A stretch of 64,000 nt of DNA, from positions 1 to 64,000 of the forward strand of contig NZ_VLPK01000005.1 of the NCBI RefSeq assembly GCF_007558865.1. Reading direction: 5' to 3'. The notes under the pieces are model-generated. The model worked only from the letters and a program-made list of their open reading frames with translations. It had not been told where the DNA came from and did no database searches. Below, piece by piece: positions 1-7,981 of this stretch. The stretch comes from Mucilaginibacter corticis (GTDB lineage Bacteria; Bacteroidota; Bacteroidia; Sphingobacteriales; Sphingobacteriaceae). Position 1 is the stretch's first letter, and each line of letters begins with the position of its first letter. The position numbers and the translations under genes were made by a program.

Positions 1-1581
1 GAATTGCACGTCGGGTTGTCGCAGCGGTTGTTGTCGTGATGGTTTTAGTGCTTTTTTATCTTTTTCTGTTTGTAAAGGATTGCCTATAGTAAATATCCGG
101 TTAAAGAAATAATCTTCGCCGGCATTGCGCATCCATTGGGTATAGGCCCTTATGCGATAGCTTCCCGCTTTGATCTCATCGTCCAATATCAAGTCGCCCG
201 CAACGGTTCCTGAATCTGCCGGCAATTTCAACGTTTTTACGGCCTGATCCTGATCGTTAATCAGATCTACATAAACTGCGCCGCTCAAAGGTGATAACCG
301 GTGCCTGCTGCCCGTGGTTAGGTATCCTTTAAACCAAATGGTATCGCCGGGTACATAATACGGTTTATCCAAGTGCAGGTAGGCTTTTTCCTGCGGGATG
401 CTGTCCGTCCATTTTTGCAAAGAAACAAGCAAGGGGTTAATAGCTACTACCCGGCGCGGAATGTCTGGCACAGGTGGTTGGTATTCAACCGGTAACTGGT
501 CACCCACCCGGGCCTTTCCCCAATAGCCTTGAATAAAAAAGTCACGGTAATCAGTATAACTGCCTTTTTTGTCGATAATGGCCTGGTCGGTCATTAACCT
601 CAACACAGATCCGGTTGGGTCGATATGAATGGTTTGCAGTATATCATTATTTCGGTCCTTAAAGTGTGCCAATTGTTTTGGTTCATAATTAACATAAATA
701 TCCCGCCTGAATTTGAACGAAGCGAAATTGGTGTCAATTGCAGTAAGCAGCGAATCGAACATCACCGGGCGATCTTTTACGATGACCTTGTCGGGGATCT
801 GTACCAACGATTCATCAAATTTAAATGTAAGGAAACCGTCTGATGGCCGGGTAATAAAGCCGTTTTCTAAGGTATTATTAGCATAAACCGAGCGTAAAAA
901 ATGCATAAATGACCCTTGATAAGCCGCCAAACGGTTTTTTGCCCATTCTTTTTTTTGTTCGTCGCTCCCGCCCAGTTCTTCAAAGGTGCATTCACCATGA
1001 TATAAAGTAATTTGCTCGGCATAATTATAAGTAAACCCGGTAAGCAGGTAACGGACGCGGTACCCCAGTCTTGGATTTTCTATGATCAGAAAATCATCGG
1101 CATCCGCCAGTAAAAACCCTTTCCTGGTGCTAAAGTTTATCACTTTGGGGTTAACAATAACACATTGCTTAGCATTTTTCGATTCGCCTAAAAAGGTTCT
1201 TTTAAACACATTAAAGTTTTTATTCCATGCGTCATTATCCCCTATAACTACCTCTTTAAGCGTTGTAGATTTTGGCTGCAACTGTATATCAACTTTCACC
1301 GAAGAATTTTTTATGATAATGTTTCGCGTTGCTGAAGCATAACCAAGCATTTGTACAGAAATTTGAAAGGTCCCGGAAGGTACATTGGCAAAATTAAACA
1401 TGCCGTTTTCGTCGGTAGGCATTACCCGTTCTGAGCCGCCTATGAAAACAGTCGCGCTTTTTTGCGGCTCACCTTTTTCATTAGTGACCACCCCTGACAC
1501 AGTGTATCCCTCCTGGGCTAATACCCGGTTACATGCAAGCAATAAAATTGTATAGAAAAACAATTGGCAGATGGTTTTCAT
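1..1581 (-). CDS. Partial secreted protein: carboxypeptidase-regulatory-like plus MG2-like domains (tandem paralogue)
   Basis: An uninterrupted reading frame runs from an ATG at 1581 off the left edge, giving 527 visible codons with the C-terminus missing. It starts with a signal peptide (MKTICQLFFYTILLLACNRV, then LAQ). About residues 25-110 form a carboxypeptidase-regulatory-like beta-sandwich (VSGVVTNEKGEP, ending near LGYASATRNI). After about residue 400 comes an MG2-like domain (SIPQEKAYLHLDKPYY, DTIWFKGYLTTGSRH). The visible part aligns along its length with the complete paralogue at 1688-5260, so the lost part probably carries a TonB-plug-like domain too. Proteins of this architecture are usually annotated only as carboxypeptidase-like regulatory-domain or plug proteins. 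A cell-envelope location is inferred; the function is unknown. Confidence 0.85.
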   Translation of the reverse strand, partial: MKTICQLFFYTILLLACNRVLAQEGYTVSGVVTNEKGEPQKSATVFIGGSERVMPTDENGMFNFANVPSGTFQISVQMLGYASATRNIIIKNSSVKVDIQLQPKSTTLKEVVIGDNDAWNKNFNVFKRTFLGESKNAKQCVIVNPKVINFSTRKGFLLADADDFLIIENPRLGYRVRYLLTGFTYNYAEQITLYHGECTFEELGGSDEQKKEWAKNRLAAYQGSFMHFLRSVYANNTLENGFITRPSDGFLTFKFDESLVQIPDKVIVKDRPVMFDSLLTAIDTNFASFKFRRDIYVNYEPKQLAHFKDRNNDILQTIHIDPTGSVLRLMTDQAIIDKKGSYTDYRDFFIQGYWGKARVGDQLPVEYQPPVPDIPRRVVAINPLLVSLQKWTDSIPQEKAYLHLDKPYYVPGDTIWFKGYLTTGSRHRLSPLSGAVYVDLINDQDQAVKTLKLPADSGTVAGDLILDDEIKAGSYRIRAYTQWMRNAGEDYFFNRIFTIGNPLQTEKDKKALKPSRQQPLRQPDVQF

Positions 1582-1601
1582 AAGATAGGTATTAGGTTGA
1601 T

Positions 1602-1609
1602 CAAATATA
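1602..1609 (-). promoter_or_regulatory. TATATTTG, candidate -7 promoter element
   Basis: Read on the minus strand this is TATATTTG, a full match to the Bacteroidota -7 consensus TAnnTTTG, about 20 bases upstream of the ATG at 1581. The next gene (ATG 5260) has the same octamer only a few bases before its start codon. I see no clear TTTG -33 element at the expected distance, so this is tentative. Confidence 0.35.
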
Positions 1610-1687
1610 CAATCTAATATTTATAGTTATGAAGCCTGTTATTATTAAATGCTGATTATATCAAAGCCATGACTACAGCTTCATATA

Positions 1688-4600
1688 TCACTCAACTTTA
1701 TAAGTATATACCTGCCTGCCTAACTCGCCGTTGGCGCTAATACCCTCTACAACTACCCTGTATTTTCCCGGGCTATCGGCATTGTAGAAATCAAAAGTAG
1801 CCTTACCTGTAGCATCCGTATTAAGGTATGGCTTCCAGTAGATTGTTGTACGCTGGTCGGGTTGGTTATTGCTGACTTCGGGGTGGTCGTAATGCGGAGA
1901 ATAAAAAGTGCGCACCTTGTTGAAGCCCCTGGGCGTAATGTTGGCCATATTAGGGTTGTACTGCCTTTTTGAAGATCCTAATTTTGTAAAGAGTAAAACA
2001 TAGCCAGCATAGCCTCCGCCCGGTTCGTCAGGGCTGTGCAGGTAATTCATCACAGCTACGTTGGTTCTCACTATCTCAATTTTTGCTATATCTTCGGGCA
2101 AGATACTGCCCTGCAATATCTCATCAAGTTCGCCTTTGCTTGTTATTTTTCTTCCGTTTACTATCAAGCCTATTTCTTTACCCACATTTTTGTTGGCATT
2201 GTTACTTGCATTGAGCAAACTATTTGATGGCCGGGTGCTTACCAGTTCATTATAACCATTCTCATCAATATCAACACGTATCCCCGGTAAATTGGCCTCT
2301 AAAGCCCTCGTCAGGTCGATATAACTTTCAGGGTTGGCAATGGTAATGGTTTGATCAGCGCCTTGTTCAGGTACCTGGAAGGTACTCTGGGGTGCTATGA
2401 TTTTACTTGCTTTTTTTATTTCCTGTGTTTTGATATTGACCTGTTTTAATACGGTGTTTCCTTTTAAACCAACTATTGTTTGCCTGTCCTCGTCATCATT
2501 TTTTGGATAAACGCTACTTGCGGTAATTATTTTATTGATTTTACCGTTGTTACCATCGAGCTTTATTTGCGCAATGCTGTCTAAAGTAATGATTACTTTA
2601 TCGCTGCCCTTGGTATCAAGGGCCTGCACCGCGAATTTAAGGCTGTCACCAATAAACATTTTATCAAACTTAAACCTGCCGTTAGCATCCGTAACTGTAT
2701 CTCTTTTAAATCCGGCTTTGACTGACGCAATGAGCACATTAGCTTTAGCCAAAGGCTGATGGCTTAATGTGGTAACCAAACCTGATACCGTAGAGCCCAG
2801 GCCTTCTGCAGCAAAAGCCGGTTTAAAATTCATATTATCCAGCAACTTCCATTCAAACCTGCGATAGCCCTGTGTAAGCATCAGGTTATCCAGCGCAATA
2901 TTTACAGTATCTGTATCGGCAGTGAAATAGTAATTAGGTTTTTCTATATAGCCTTTAAGATCTGACTTCAGCAAAATGTTAGAGAAGATGGTACTCTCGC
3001 TATTTTCATCAACAAGCACCTTACTTTCATCGGTAACGGTCACAGAAAAATTGCCGAAAGTTGGTTTATCGTCGCTGTCATTAGCATCTAAGTTAAGTTG
3101 CACATGCTCCCTGCTTTTATAAGCGGGTTTAGTTGCCTTAACGGTCAGCTTCATGTGATCATCGGTCTTGATAAACGCTTTACGCTCATTAAGGGGCTCA
3201 TTATTGGCGTTGAAAATGGTAAATTGGGCTATCCCGCTGGGGAAAGCCCTTTTATCCAGCCAAATGGATGACACAGCGCCGCTAAATACTATCGGTAATG
3301 CAGAGATGATCTCCCCACTACTGTGTACCACCAGGTAAATGGTTGATGCCTGCAGCGTAGCAGATGCACGTACGCGTACCAATATACTGTCGCGGTTGGG
3401 CTGATACACATTAAGTACATAACCATCATTCAAAGCAGTCGGTAACGCAATGGATTTGGTTGATCCGTCAGCAAAATTGATATTGGCGGTATAGGTTTTG
3501 CCGGATAAAGGCTTCAATAAAAAGCTGCCCATGCCGGCATGTAAGGTAACAATATCCGCTACTTCTTTATGGTCATTATCGGTGACTTTACCGCTGATAA
3601 CTTGCCCGAGTCCGCTCACTCCGACCGACTTAAAGCTTACTCTTGAAGAAAGGCCATTTACCAGGCTGCCACCTTCCGGGAAAAATTGTATATCTGTTTT
3701 TTGCAGATCGCTGTTCTTATCTTTTTGCATCCCGGTTTTATCCGGATTACCGACGTTTATTGCCTGGTCAAAAAAGTAGTCTTCTCCCGCGTTTCGCATC
3801 CAACGGGTAAAGGCACGTATGCGGTATCTGCCATCTTTCAAGGTATCGTCAAGTACAAAGTTGCCGGTCATCATCCCTGAAACAACCGGTAGTTTCAGTT
3901 CATTGATCACTTCATTCTGTTGATCGATCAGGTCTACATAAACAGCGCCGCTTAAGGCAGAACGTTCATGCCTGCTGCCAATGGTAAGGTAACCTTTAAA
4001 CCAAATGGTATCGCTGTGCGCATAACAGGGTTTATCCAATTGCAGGTATAGTTTTTCCTGCGGAATGCTATCCCGCCATTTTTGAAGCTTAGCAACCAGC
4101 TTATCGGTAGGGTAATCTTTTTGCCCTAAAGGGATAAAAGGTGGCTGATATTCGACAGGTAATTGGTCGGCCAACCTTGCTTTTGCCCAGTTGCCGTAAA
4201 TAAAGAAATCCCGGTAATCTGTATAACTTCCTTTTCTGTCTATTACAGCGGCGTCTGATGCCAGCTTCAGCACCGTTGCTTTATTATCAATTATTACAGT
4301 TTTTGTTTTATTAGACGCGTTCGAGAAAAAAGCCCGTGCCTTTTGCGGATCATACAGAACGTATAATTGTTTAAACTTAAATGATTTAAAACTGGTATCA
4401 ATAGAGGCTACGAGCGAGTCAAACTTTACCTGGGTATCGTTTATTACCAGTTTATCACGGTCTTCTATATCCGGGTTAACTCTTTCTGATCCATATCCAT
4501 ACAATGGCCTGGCTATAAAGCCGTTTTCTAAAACCTTGTTACTGTATACCGACCGCAGAAAGTGCGTAAATGAGCCTTTATAAGTATCCAAACGATTTTT

Positions 4601-5260
4601 TGCCCATTCTTTCTTCTGTTCATCTGTTCCGTCAAGATCTTCAAAGGTGCATTCGCCATGATACAGTGCTATATCTTCTACCGAGTTGTACCCAAAATCT
4701 TCCAGCTGGTAACGAAGTCTGTAACCCAGGCGCTTATTTTCTATAATTAAAAAATCATCGGCATCAGCCAACAGCAGCCCTTTTTTTGTGCTGAAGTTTA
4801 TAACCTTGGGGTTAACAATAACACACTGCCTGGCATTGGCAGACTCGCCCAAAAAGTTTTCTTTAAATATTTTGAAGTTAATTGCCCACGCGCTTTTCTT
4901 GCCTATTTGTACGCCTTGAAGTACTATTGATTTTACGCTCAGTTGCAGGTCGACATTAAGGGGCGCTGCTTTAACTATAATATTGCGGGTTAACGGGCTG
5001 TAGCCAAGTACCTGCACAGAAAGTTGAAAAGTGCCTTGGGGCACATTGCTGAATATGAAACGACCATCTTCGCCGGTATGGGTAACCCGTTCTGATCCGC
5101 CGATAAAAACCGTGGCGCTTTTAACAGGTTCACCTTTTTCGCCGGTAACAACACCGGATACGTCATAGCCCGACTGGGCAAAAACAACAACTGGTATGAA
5201 CAATAAAAAAACAGACAGTAATATTTGACAGGTAAATTTTATTGGATAGGAAGCAGGCAT
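1688..5260 (-). CDS. Large secreted protein: carboxypeptidase-regulatory-like, MG2-like and TonB-plug-like domains
   Basis: About 1190 residues. I start at the ATG at 5260 because the frame's upstream TTG (5266) is followed two codons later by MPASYPIKFTCQ and a classic signal peptide ending VVVFAQ. Domains in order: carboxypeptidase-regulatory-like (about 25-110, VSGVVTGEKGEPVKSATVFI); a long family-specific region with MIDxxGSYTDYRDFFIYG-like motifs near 350; an MG2-like beta-sandwich (about 400-510, LYLQLDKPCYAHSDTIWFKG); further beta-sandwiches including a second regulatory-like unit (near 860-930); and near 1020-1110 a plug-like segment (IDLTRALEANLPGIRVDIDE, IGLIVNGRKI). No TonB-dependent barrel follows the plug. 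The gene lies 106 bp downstream of its truncated paralogue's start, a clear tandem duplication. Function is unknown; envelope anchoring or surface protein handling is possible. Confidence 0.85.
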   Translation of the reverse strand: MPASYPIKFTCQILLSVFLLFIPVVVFAQSGYDVSGVVTGEKGEPVKSATVFIGGSERVTHTGEDGRFIFSNVPQGTFQLSVQVLGYSPLTRNIIVKAAPLNVDLQLSVKSIVLQGVQIGKKSAWAINFKIFKENFLGESANARQCVIVNPKVINFSTKKGLLLADADDFLIIENKRLGYRLRYQLEDFGYNSVEDIALYHGECTFEDLDGTDEQKKEWAKNRLDTYKGSFTHFLRSVYSNKVLENGFIARPLYGYGSERVNPDIEDRDKLVINDTQVKFDSLVASIDTSFKSFKFKQLYVLYDPQKARAFFSNASNKTKTVIIDNKATVLKLASDAAVIDRKGSYTDYRDFFIYGNWAKARLADQLPVEYQPPFIPLGQKDYPTDKLVAKLQKWRDSIPQEKLYLQLDKPCYAHSDTIWFKGYLTIGSRHERSALSGAVYVDLIDQQNEVINELKLPVVSGMMTGNFVLDDTLKDGRYRIRAFTRWMRNAGEDYFFDQAINVGNPDKTGMQKDKNSDLQKTDIQFFPEGGSLVNGLSSRVSFKSVGVSGLGQVISGKVTDNDHKEVADIVTLHAGMGSFLLKPLSGKTYTANINFADGSTKSIALPTALNDGYVLNVYQPNRDSILVRVRASATLQASTIYLVVHSSGEIISALPIVFSGAVSSIWLDKRAFPSGIAQFTIFNANNEPLNERKAFIKTDDHMKLTVKATKPAYKSREHVQLNLDANDSDDKPTFGNFSVTVTDESKVLVDENSESTIFSNILLKSDLKGYIEKPNYYFTADTDTVNIALDNLMLTQGYRRFEWKLLDNMNFKPAFAAEGLGSTVSGLVTTLSHQPLAKANVLIASVKAGFKRDTVTDANGRFKFDKMFIGDSLKFAVQALDTKGSDKVIITLDSIAQIKLDGNNGKINKIITASSVYPKNDDEDRQTIVGLKGNTVLKQVNIKTQEIKKASKIIAPQSTFQVPEQGADQTITIANPESYIDLTRALEANLPGIRVDIDENGYNELVSTRPSNSLLNASNNANKNVGKEIGLIVNGRKITSKGELDEILQGSILPEDIAKIEIVRTNVAVMNYLHSPDEPGGGYAGYVLLFTKLGSSKRQYNPNMANITPRGFNKVRTFYSPHYDHPEVSNNQPDQRTTIYWKPYLNTDATGKATFDFYNADSPGKYRVVVEGISANGELGRQVYTYKVE

Positions 5261-5317
5261 GACCAAATATACATCAAATTAGCTAAAACACAGGCGCGAC
5301 GGGCGAATAAATACCTT

Positions 5318-5677
5318 TCATTCAAGATCAAAAGCCAGCTGCATAAACCCTAAAACTTCTTCATTGATATCATCAGTATTTAAAATCCTAAGGTGGTGAT
5401 TAAATTGCTGCTGACCGGGCACCTGTCCTACTTTCTGGAAGCACATATTATCGTCATAATGCTGTTTGAACGGGAAAACTACGTGAATAAAATTTTTACC
5501 TAATTGAGTTACCCAGGCAATGCGTTTATGTGCGTTAGAGATACCGATCATGGTTTTGGTGGGCTCAACAGTGACAGGGCCTATCTTTTCAAACTCGTTG
5601 ATAAAATGATGAAACAGCGCTAAGGTATGCGGCGATTTACCGGTTAAGAATTGTGACATGGAGTTGTCGGGTTGCAT
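5318..5677 (-). CDS. Small DUF5655-like protein
   Basis: 119 residues, soluble, no signal peptide. The pattern LFHHFINEFEKIGPVTVEPT, then TMIGI and AWVTQLGKNFIHVVFPF, looks like the DUF5655 family, small proteins predicted to bind or modify nucleic acid or an unknown ligand; the assignment is from memory of the family. The gene stands alone between the large secreted protein and a hairpin repeat and ends 57 bp before the next start on the same strand. Function unknown. Confidence 0.75.
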   Translation of the reverse strand: MQPDNSMSQFLTGKSPHTLALFHHFINEFEKIGPVTVEPTKTMIGISNAHKRIAWVTQLGKNFIHVVFPFKQHYDDNMCFQKVGQVPGQQQFNHHLRILNTDDINEEVLGFMQLAFDLE

Positions 5678-5697
5678 ATTTCAAATATAAAAAGGGT

Positions 5698-5768
5698 GTC
5701 ATCCTGAACTTGTCGAAGGATAAGCGTGAAGGCCTTTGCACACTATGCTTCGACCGGCTCAGCATGAC
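5698..5768. repeat. Intergenic hairpin repeat (GTCAT-CTGA-GTCGAAG type)
   Basis: Arms at 5698-5718 and 5748-5768 are inverted copies, 21 bp with four mismatches: GTCATcCTGAacttGTCGAAG against GTCATgCTGAgccgGTCGAAG. The 29-bp loop is not conserved in any way I can see. It sits between two minus-strand genes and is a diverged relative of the perfect hairpin at 6611-6694. Such elements are common between genes in this bacterial group. Confidence 0.75.
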
Positions 5769-5791
5769 GACGCTCTTAGTGCCTTAACTTT

Positions 5792-6598
5792 TTACAATAT
5801 CGAAATAATTTCGTTAGCACCCCAACGTTCTTCAATGCCTAAACCAAACAGGGCAAAATCATATTTAACAGGATCGGCAGGGTCAAACTCACGTAAGTGT
5901 TCAGTTAGCTCGATCGCAGTTTGCCAGTCGGTTTGTTTGCGGGTAATGAGGTTAAGTTTACGTGCTACCCTATCAACGTGCAGATCGCAGGGCATGATCA
6001 GGTCTGATGGTTTAATTTGGTTCCAGATACCGAAGTCAACACCGTTATCATCCTTGCGTACCATCCAGCGCAAAAACATATTAAGTCGTTTACAGGTTGA
6101 TTTTTGCGATGGCGATGATACGTGTTTTTTGGTGCGGTGCGGGTAATCCGGCAATGAAAAAAAGTACTTTCTAAAATGATTAAGACAATTCTCCACCACG
6201 CCATTCAACTCCTCCTTCAGGGAGTTGGGGGGTATGAACGCATCTTCTAAAGATTCATGACGCTCATAATGGTACCGGAAGAAACTAATAAAATACAGTG
6301 TGTCTATATCATTAAAAGTGCGGTGTTTAAAATGCAATAGTTTCTTCAGGTCAATCTCTTCATGATTAATGATAAAATCATAAGGCGCGCCGTCCATTAA
6401 AGCGATCAACTCTTTGCACTTATTGATGATAGTTACCCGCTGCCCCCAGGCTAAAGTAGCCGCCCAAAAACCCATGATCTCGATATCCTGTTTTTTTGTG
6501 AACATGTGCGGAATGGATACTGGGTCATTTGCAATAAAACCGGGTTGGTTATATTGGGCTACTTTGACGTCGAGAAAGGAACGAAGGTTTTCTATCAT
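5792..6598 (-). CDS. TIGR02757 family protein
   Basis: 268 residues, cytosolic. The N-terminal run VAQYNQPGFIANDPVSIPH, the GFWAATLAWGQR motif, the DTLYFISFFRYHY segment and the C-terminal PCDLHVDRVARKLNLI and RKQTDWQTAIELTEHLREF stretches are the hallmark of the Bacteroidota TIGR02757/DUF2400 family. The length is normal for the family. The C-terminal helical part, with its DLHVDR motif, recalls helix-hairpin-helix DNA glycosylase folds; that is a resemblance, not a demonstrated activity. The gene is flanked on both sides by hairpin repeats and looks monocistronic. Biochemical role not known. Confidence 0.88.
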   Translation of the reverse strand: MIENLRSFLDVKVAQYNQPGFIANDPVSIPHMFTKKQDIEIMGFWAATLAWGQRVTIINKCKELIALMDGAPYDFIINHEEIDLKKLLHFKHRTFNDIDTLYFISFFRYHYERHESLEDAFIPPNSLKEELNGVVENCLNHFRKYFFSLPDYPHRTKKHVSSPSQKSTCKRLNMFLRWMVRKDDNGVDFGIWNQIKPSDLIMPCDLHVDRVARKLNLITRKQTDWQTAIELTEHLREFDPADPVKYDFALFGLGIEERWGANEIISIL

Positions 6599-6610
6599 TT
6601 TTTAAAAAAC

Positions 6611-6694
6611 TTTGTCATTCTGAGCATAGCGAAGAATCCTGTAAGCGCCGTAAGTAAGACGTATAAGATTCTTCGCTATGCTCAGAATGACAAA
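6611..6694. repeat. Perfect 28-bp inverted repeat (GTCATTCTGAGC hairpin element)
   Basis: Arms 6611-6638 and 6667-6694 are perfect reverse complements over 28 bp (TTTGTCATTCTGAGCATAGC..., ending GAAGAATC), with a 28-base loop. The element lies between the stop of the cystathionine synthase gene and the start of the TIGR02757 gene, both on the minus strand, so its transcript would form a very stable hairpin in the intergenic RNA. It belongs to the dispersed GTCATTCTGAGC family that I recall from many Bacteroidota genomes. Confidence 0.9.
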
Positions 6695-6716
6695 CAAATT
6701 TAACAGTTGATCTATT

Positions 6717-7856
6717 TTAAGAAAGCGCTTGTTTCAAATCATCCAATAAATCATCCACATCCTCTACCCCTACGCTTAAGCGCAGCAGGTTATCAACCAC
6801 GCCAACTTTTTCGCGCGCTTCTTTTGGGATAGACGCGTGGGTCATGGTAACGGGGTGATTGATCAATGATTCAACACCGCCCAATGATTCGGCTAATGAG
6901 AACACTTTAAATGAGGACGCTACGCGGAATGTTTCTTTCAAATCAGCATCTTTTAAGGTAATAGAGATCATGCCGCCAAAATCGCGCATTTGTTTTTTTG
7001 CGATCTCGTGGTTTGGATGATCTGCAAAGCCAGGCCAGTAGATCTTGTCTACTTTTGGATGCGTTTTCAGGAATTCGGCTATTTTACGGCCGTTATCGCA
7101 ATGCGCTTTCATACGCAGGTGCAGCGTTTTTATGCCCCGCAGTACCAAAAAGCTATCCATAGGCCCCGGTGTAGCACCGCAAGCGTTATAGATAAAGAAA
7201 AGGCGTTTATAAAGGTCTTCGTTATTTGTCATTAAAGCGCCCATTACCACGTCTGAGTGGCCGCCAATATATTTGGTGACTGAATGCATTACGATATCGG
7301 CACCAAGGTCGATCGGGTTTTGCAGGTATGGCGAAGCGAAAGTATTATCTACCACGGTTAGCAGCCCTTTTTCCTTACCGATCTTTGTCACCGCCGCTAT
7401 ATCTACAATCTGCATCGTTGGATTGGTTGGCGTTTCTATCCAGATCAGTCTGGTGTTAGCGTTTGTATGCTCACGGATGATCTCGGGATCTGACAGGTCC
7501 AGGAAATGGAACTTGATACCGTAATTAGCAAAGATCTTGGTAAACATACGGTACGAACCGCCATACAGGTCATCACCGGTTATTACTTCGTCGCCGGGCA
7601 ATAACAGTTTCATTACAGCATCGGTAGCACCCATACCGCTTGAGAAAGCAAGTCCGAATTGAGCGTTCTCTAATGCTGCCAGGCAGTTCTCCAACGCTTT
7701 ACGTGTAGGATTTGTCCCGCGCGAATATTCATACCCCTGGTGATCGCCCGGCGATTTTTGCCAGTAGGTTGATGTCTGGTATATCGGCGTCATTACCGCG
7801 CCGGTTGATGGATCAGGCTCTTGCCCTGCGTGTATTGCTTTTGTCGCGAATTTCAT
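6717..7856 (-). CDS. metB: Cystathionine gamma-synthase-type PLP enzyme
   Basis: 379 residues, the usual size of trans-sulfuration enzymes of the Cys/Met-metabolism PLP family. Visible motifs: THAIHAGQEPDP-type start, the YSRGTNPTR cofactor motif (about 44-52), FSSGMGATDA (71-80) for phosphate binding, WIETPTNPT (139-147), VVDNTFASPYLQNP (168-181) and HSVTKYIGGH with the Schiff-base lysine K195. It would make cystathionine from an activated homoserine, or cleave cystathionine; the family motifs alone do not separate synthase from gamma-lyase. Synthase is the usual annotation for close relatives. Acts in the cytosol. The gene follows proS on the same strand after a pair of G-rich hairpin elements, so co-transcription is uncertain. 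Confidence 0.85.
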   Translation of the reverse strand: MKFATKAIHAGQEPDPSTGAVMTPIYQTSTYWQKSPGDHQGYEYSRGTNPTRKALENCLAALENAQFGLAFSSGMGATDAVMKLLLPGDEVITGDDLYGGSYRMFTKIFANYGIKFHFLDLSDPEIIREHTNANTRLIWIETPTNPTMQIVDIAAVTKIGKEKGLLTVVDNTFASPYLQNPIDLGADIVMHSVTKYIGGHSDVVMGALMTNNEDLYKRLFFIYNACGATPGPMDSFLVLRGIKTLHLRMKAHCDNGRKIAEFLKTHPKVDKIYWPGFADHPNHEIAKKQMRDFGGMISITLKDADLKETFRVASSFKVFSLAESLGGVESLINHPVTMTHASIPKEAREKVGVVDNLLRLSVGVEDVDDLLDDLKQALS

Positions 7857-7857
7857 G

Positions 7858-7881
7858 CCCCCTCAGCCCCCTAAAGGGGGT
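7858..7881 (-). repeat. G-rich hairpin element, copy 1
   Basis: Contains the perfect small hairpin CCCCC-TAAA-GGGGG (7867-7880). Read on the minus strand it is CCCCCTttAGGGGGCtGaGG followed by more G, the same family as the element at 7957-7981 but in opposite orientation. It lies directly upstream of the ATG of the cystathionine synthase gene (7856), so the mRNA leader would carry it. Confidence 0.75.
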
Positions 7882-7956
7882 CCTTTTTGATTAACGTGTC
7901 GGAATATGCCGAACACACATTATATATTATTTAACATCTTACCACCCTTTTATTAA

Positions 7957-7981
7957 GCTCCCCCTTCAGGGGGCCGGGGGG
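7957..7981 (+). repeat. G-rich hairpin element, copy 2
   Basis: Contains CCCCC-TTCA-GGGGG (7960-7973) followed by CCGGGGGG. It matches copy 1 in inverted orientation (CCCCCTtcAGGGGGCcGgGG), so the pair forms a larger imperfect inverted repeat around the AT-rich 7882-7954. Its end abuts the proS stop codon (7982-7984). Confidence 0.75.

Noticed and set aside
1628..1685. Inverted repeat TATGAAGC...GCTTCATA between the two paralogous secreted-protein genes
   Set aside because: Only 8-bp arms around a loop of more than 40 bases and no T-run, so it does not look like a terminator or operator.
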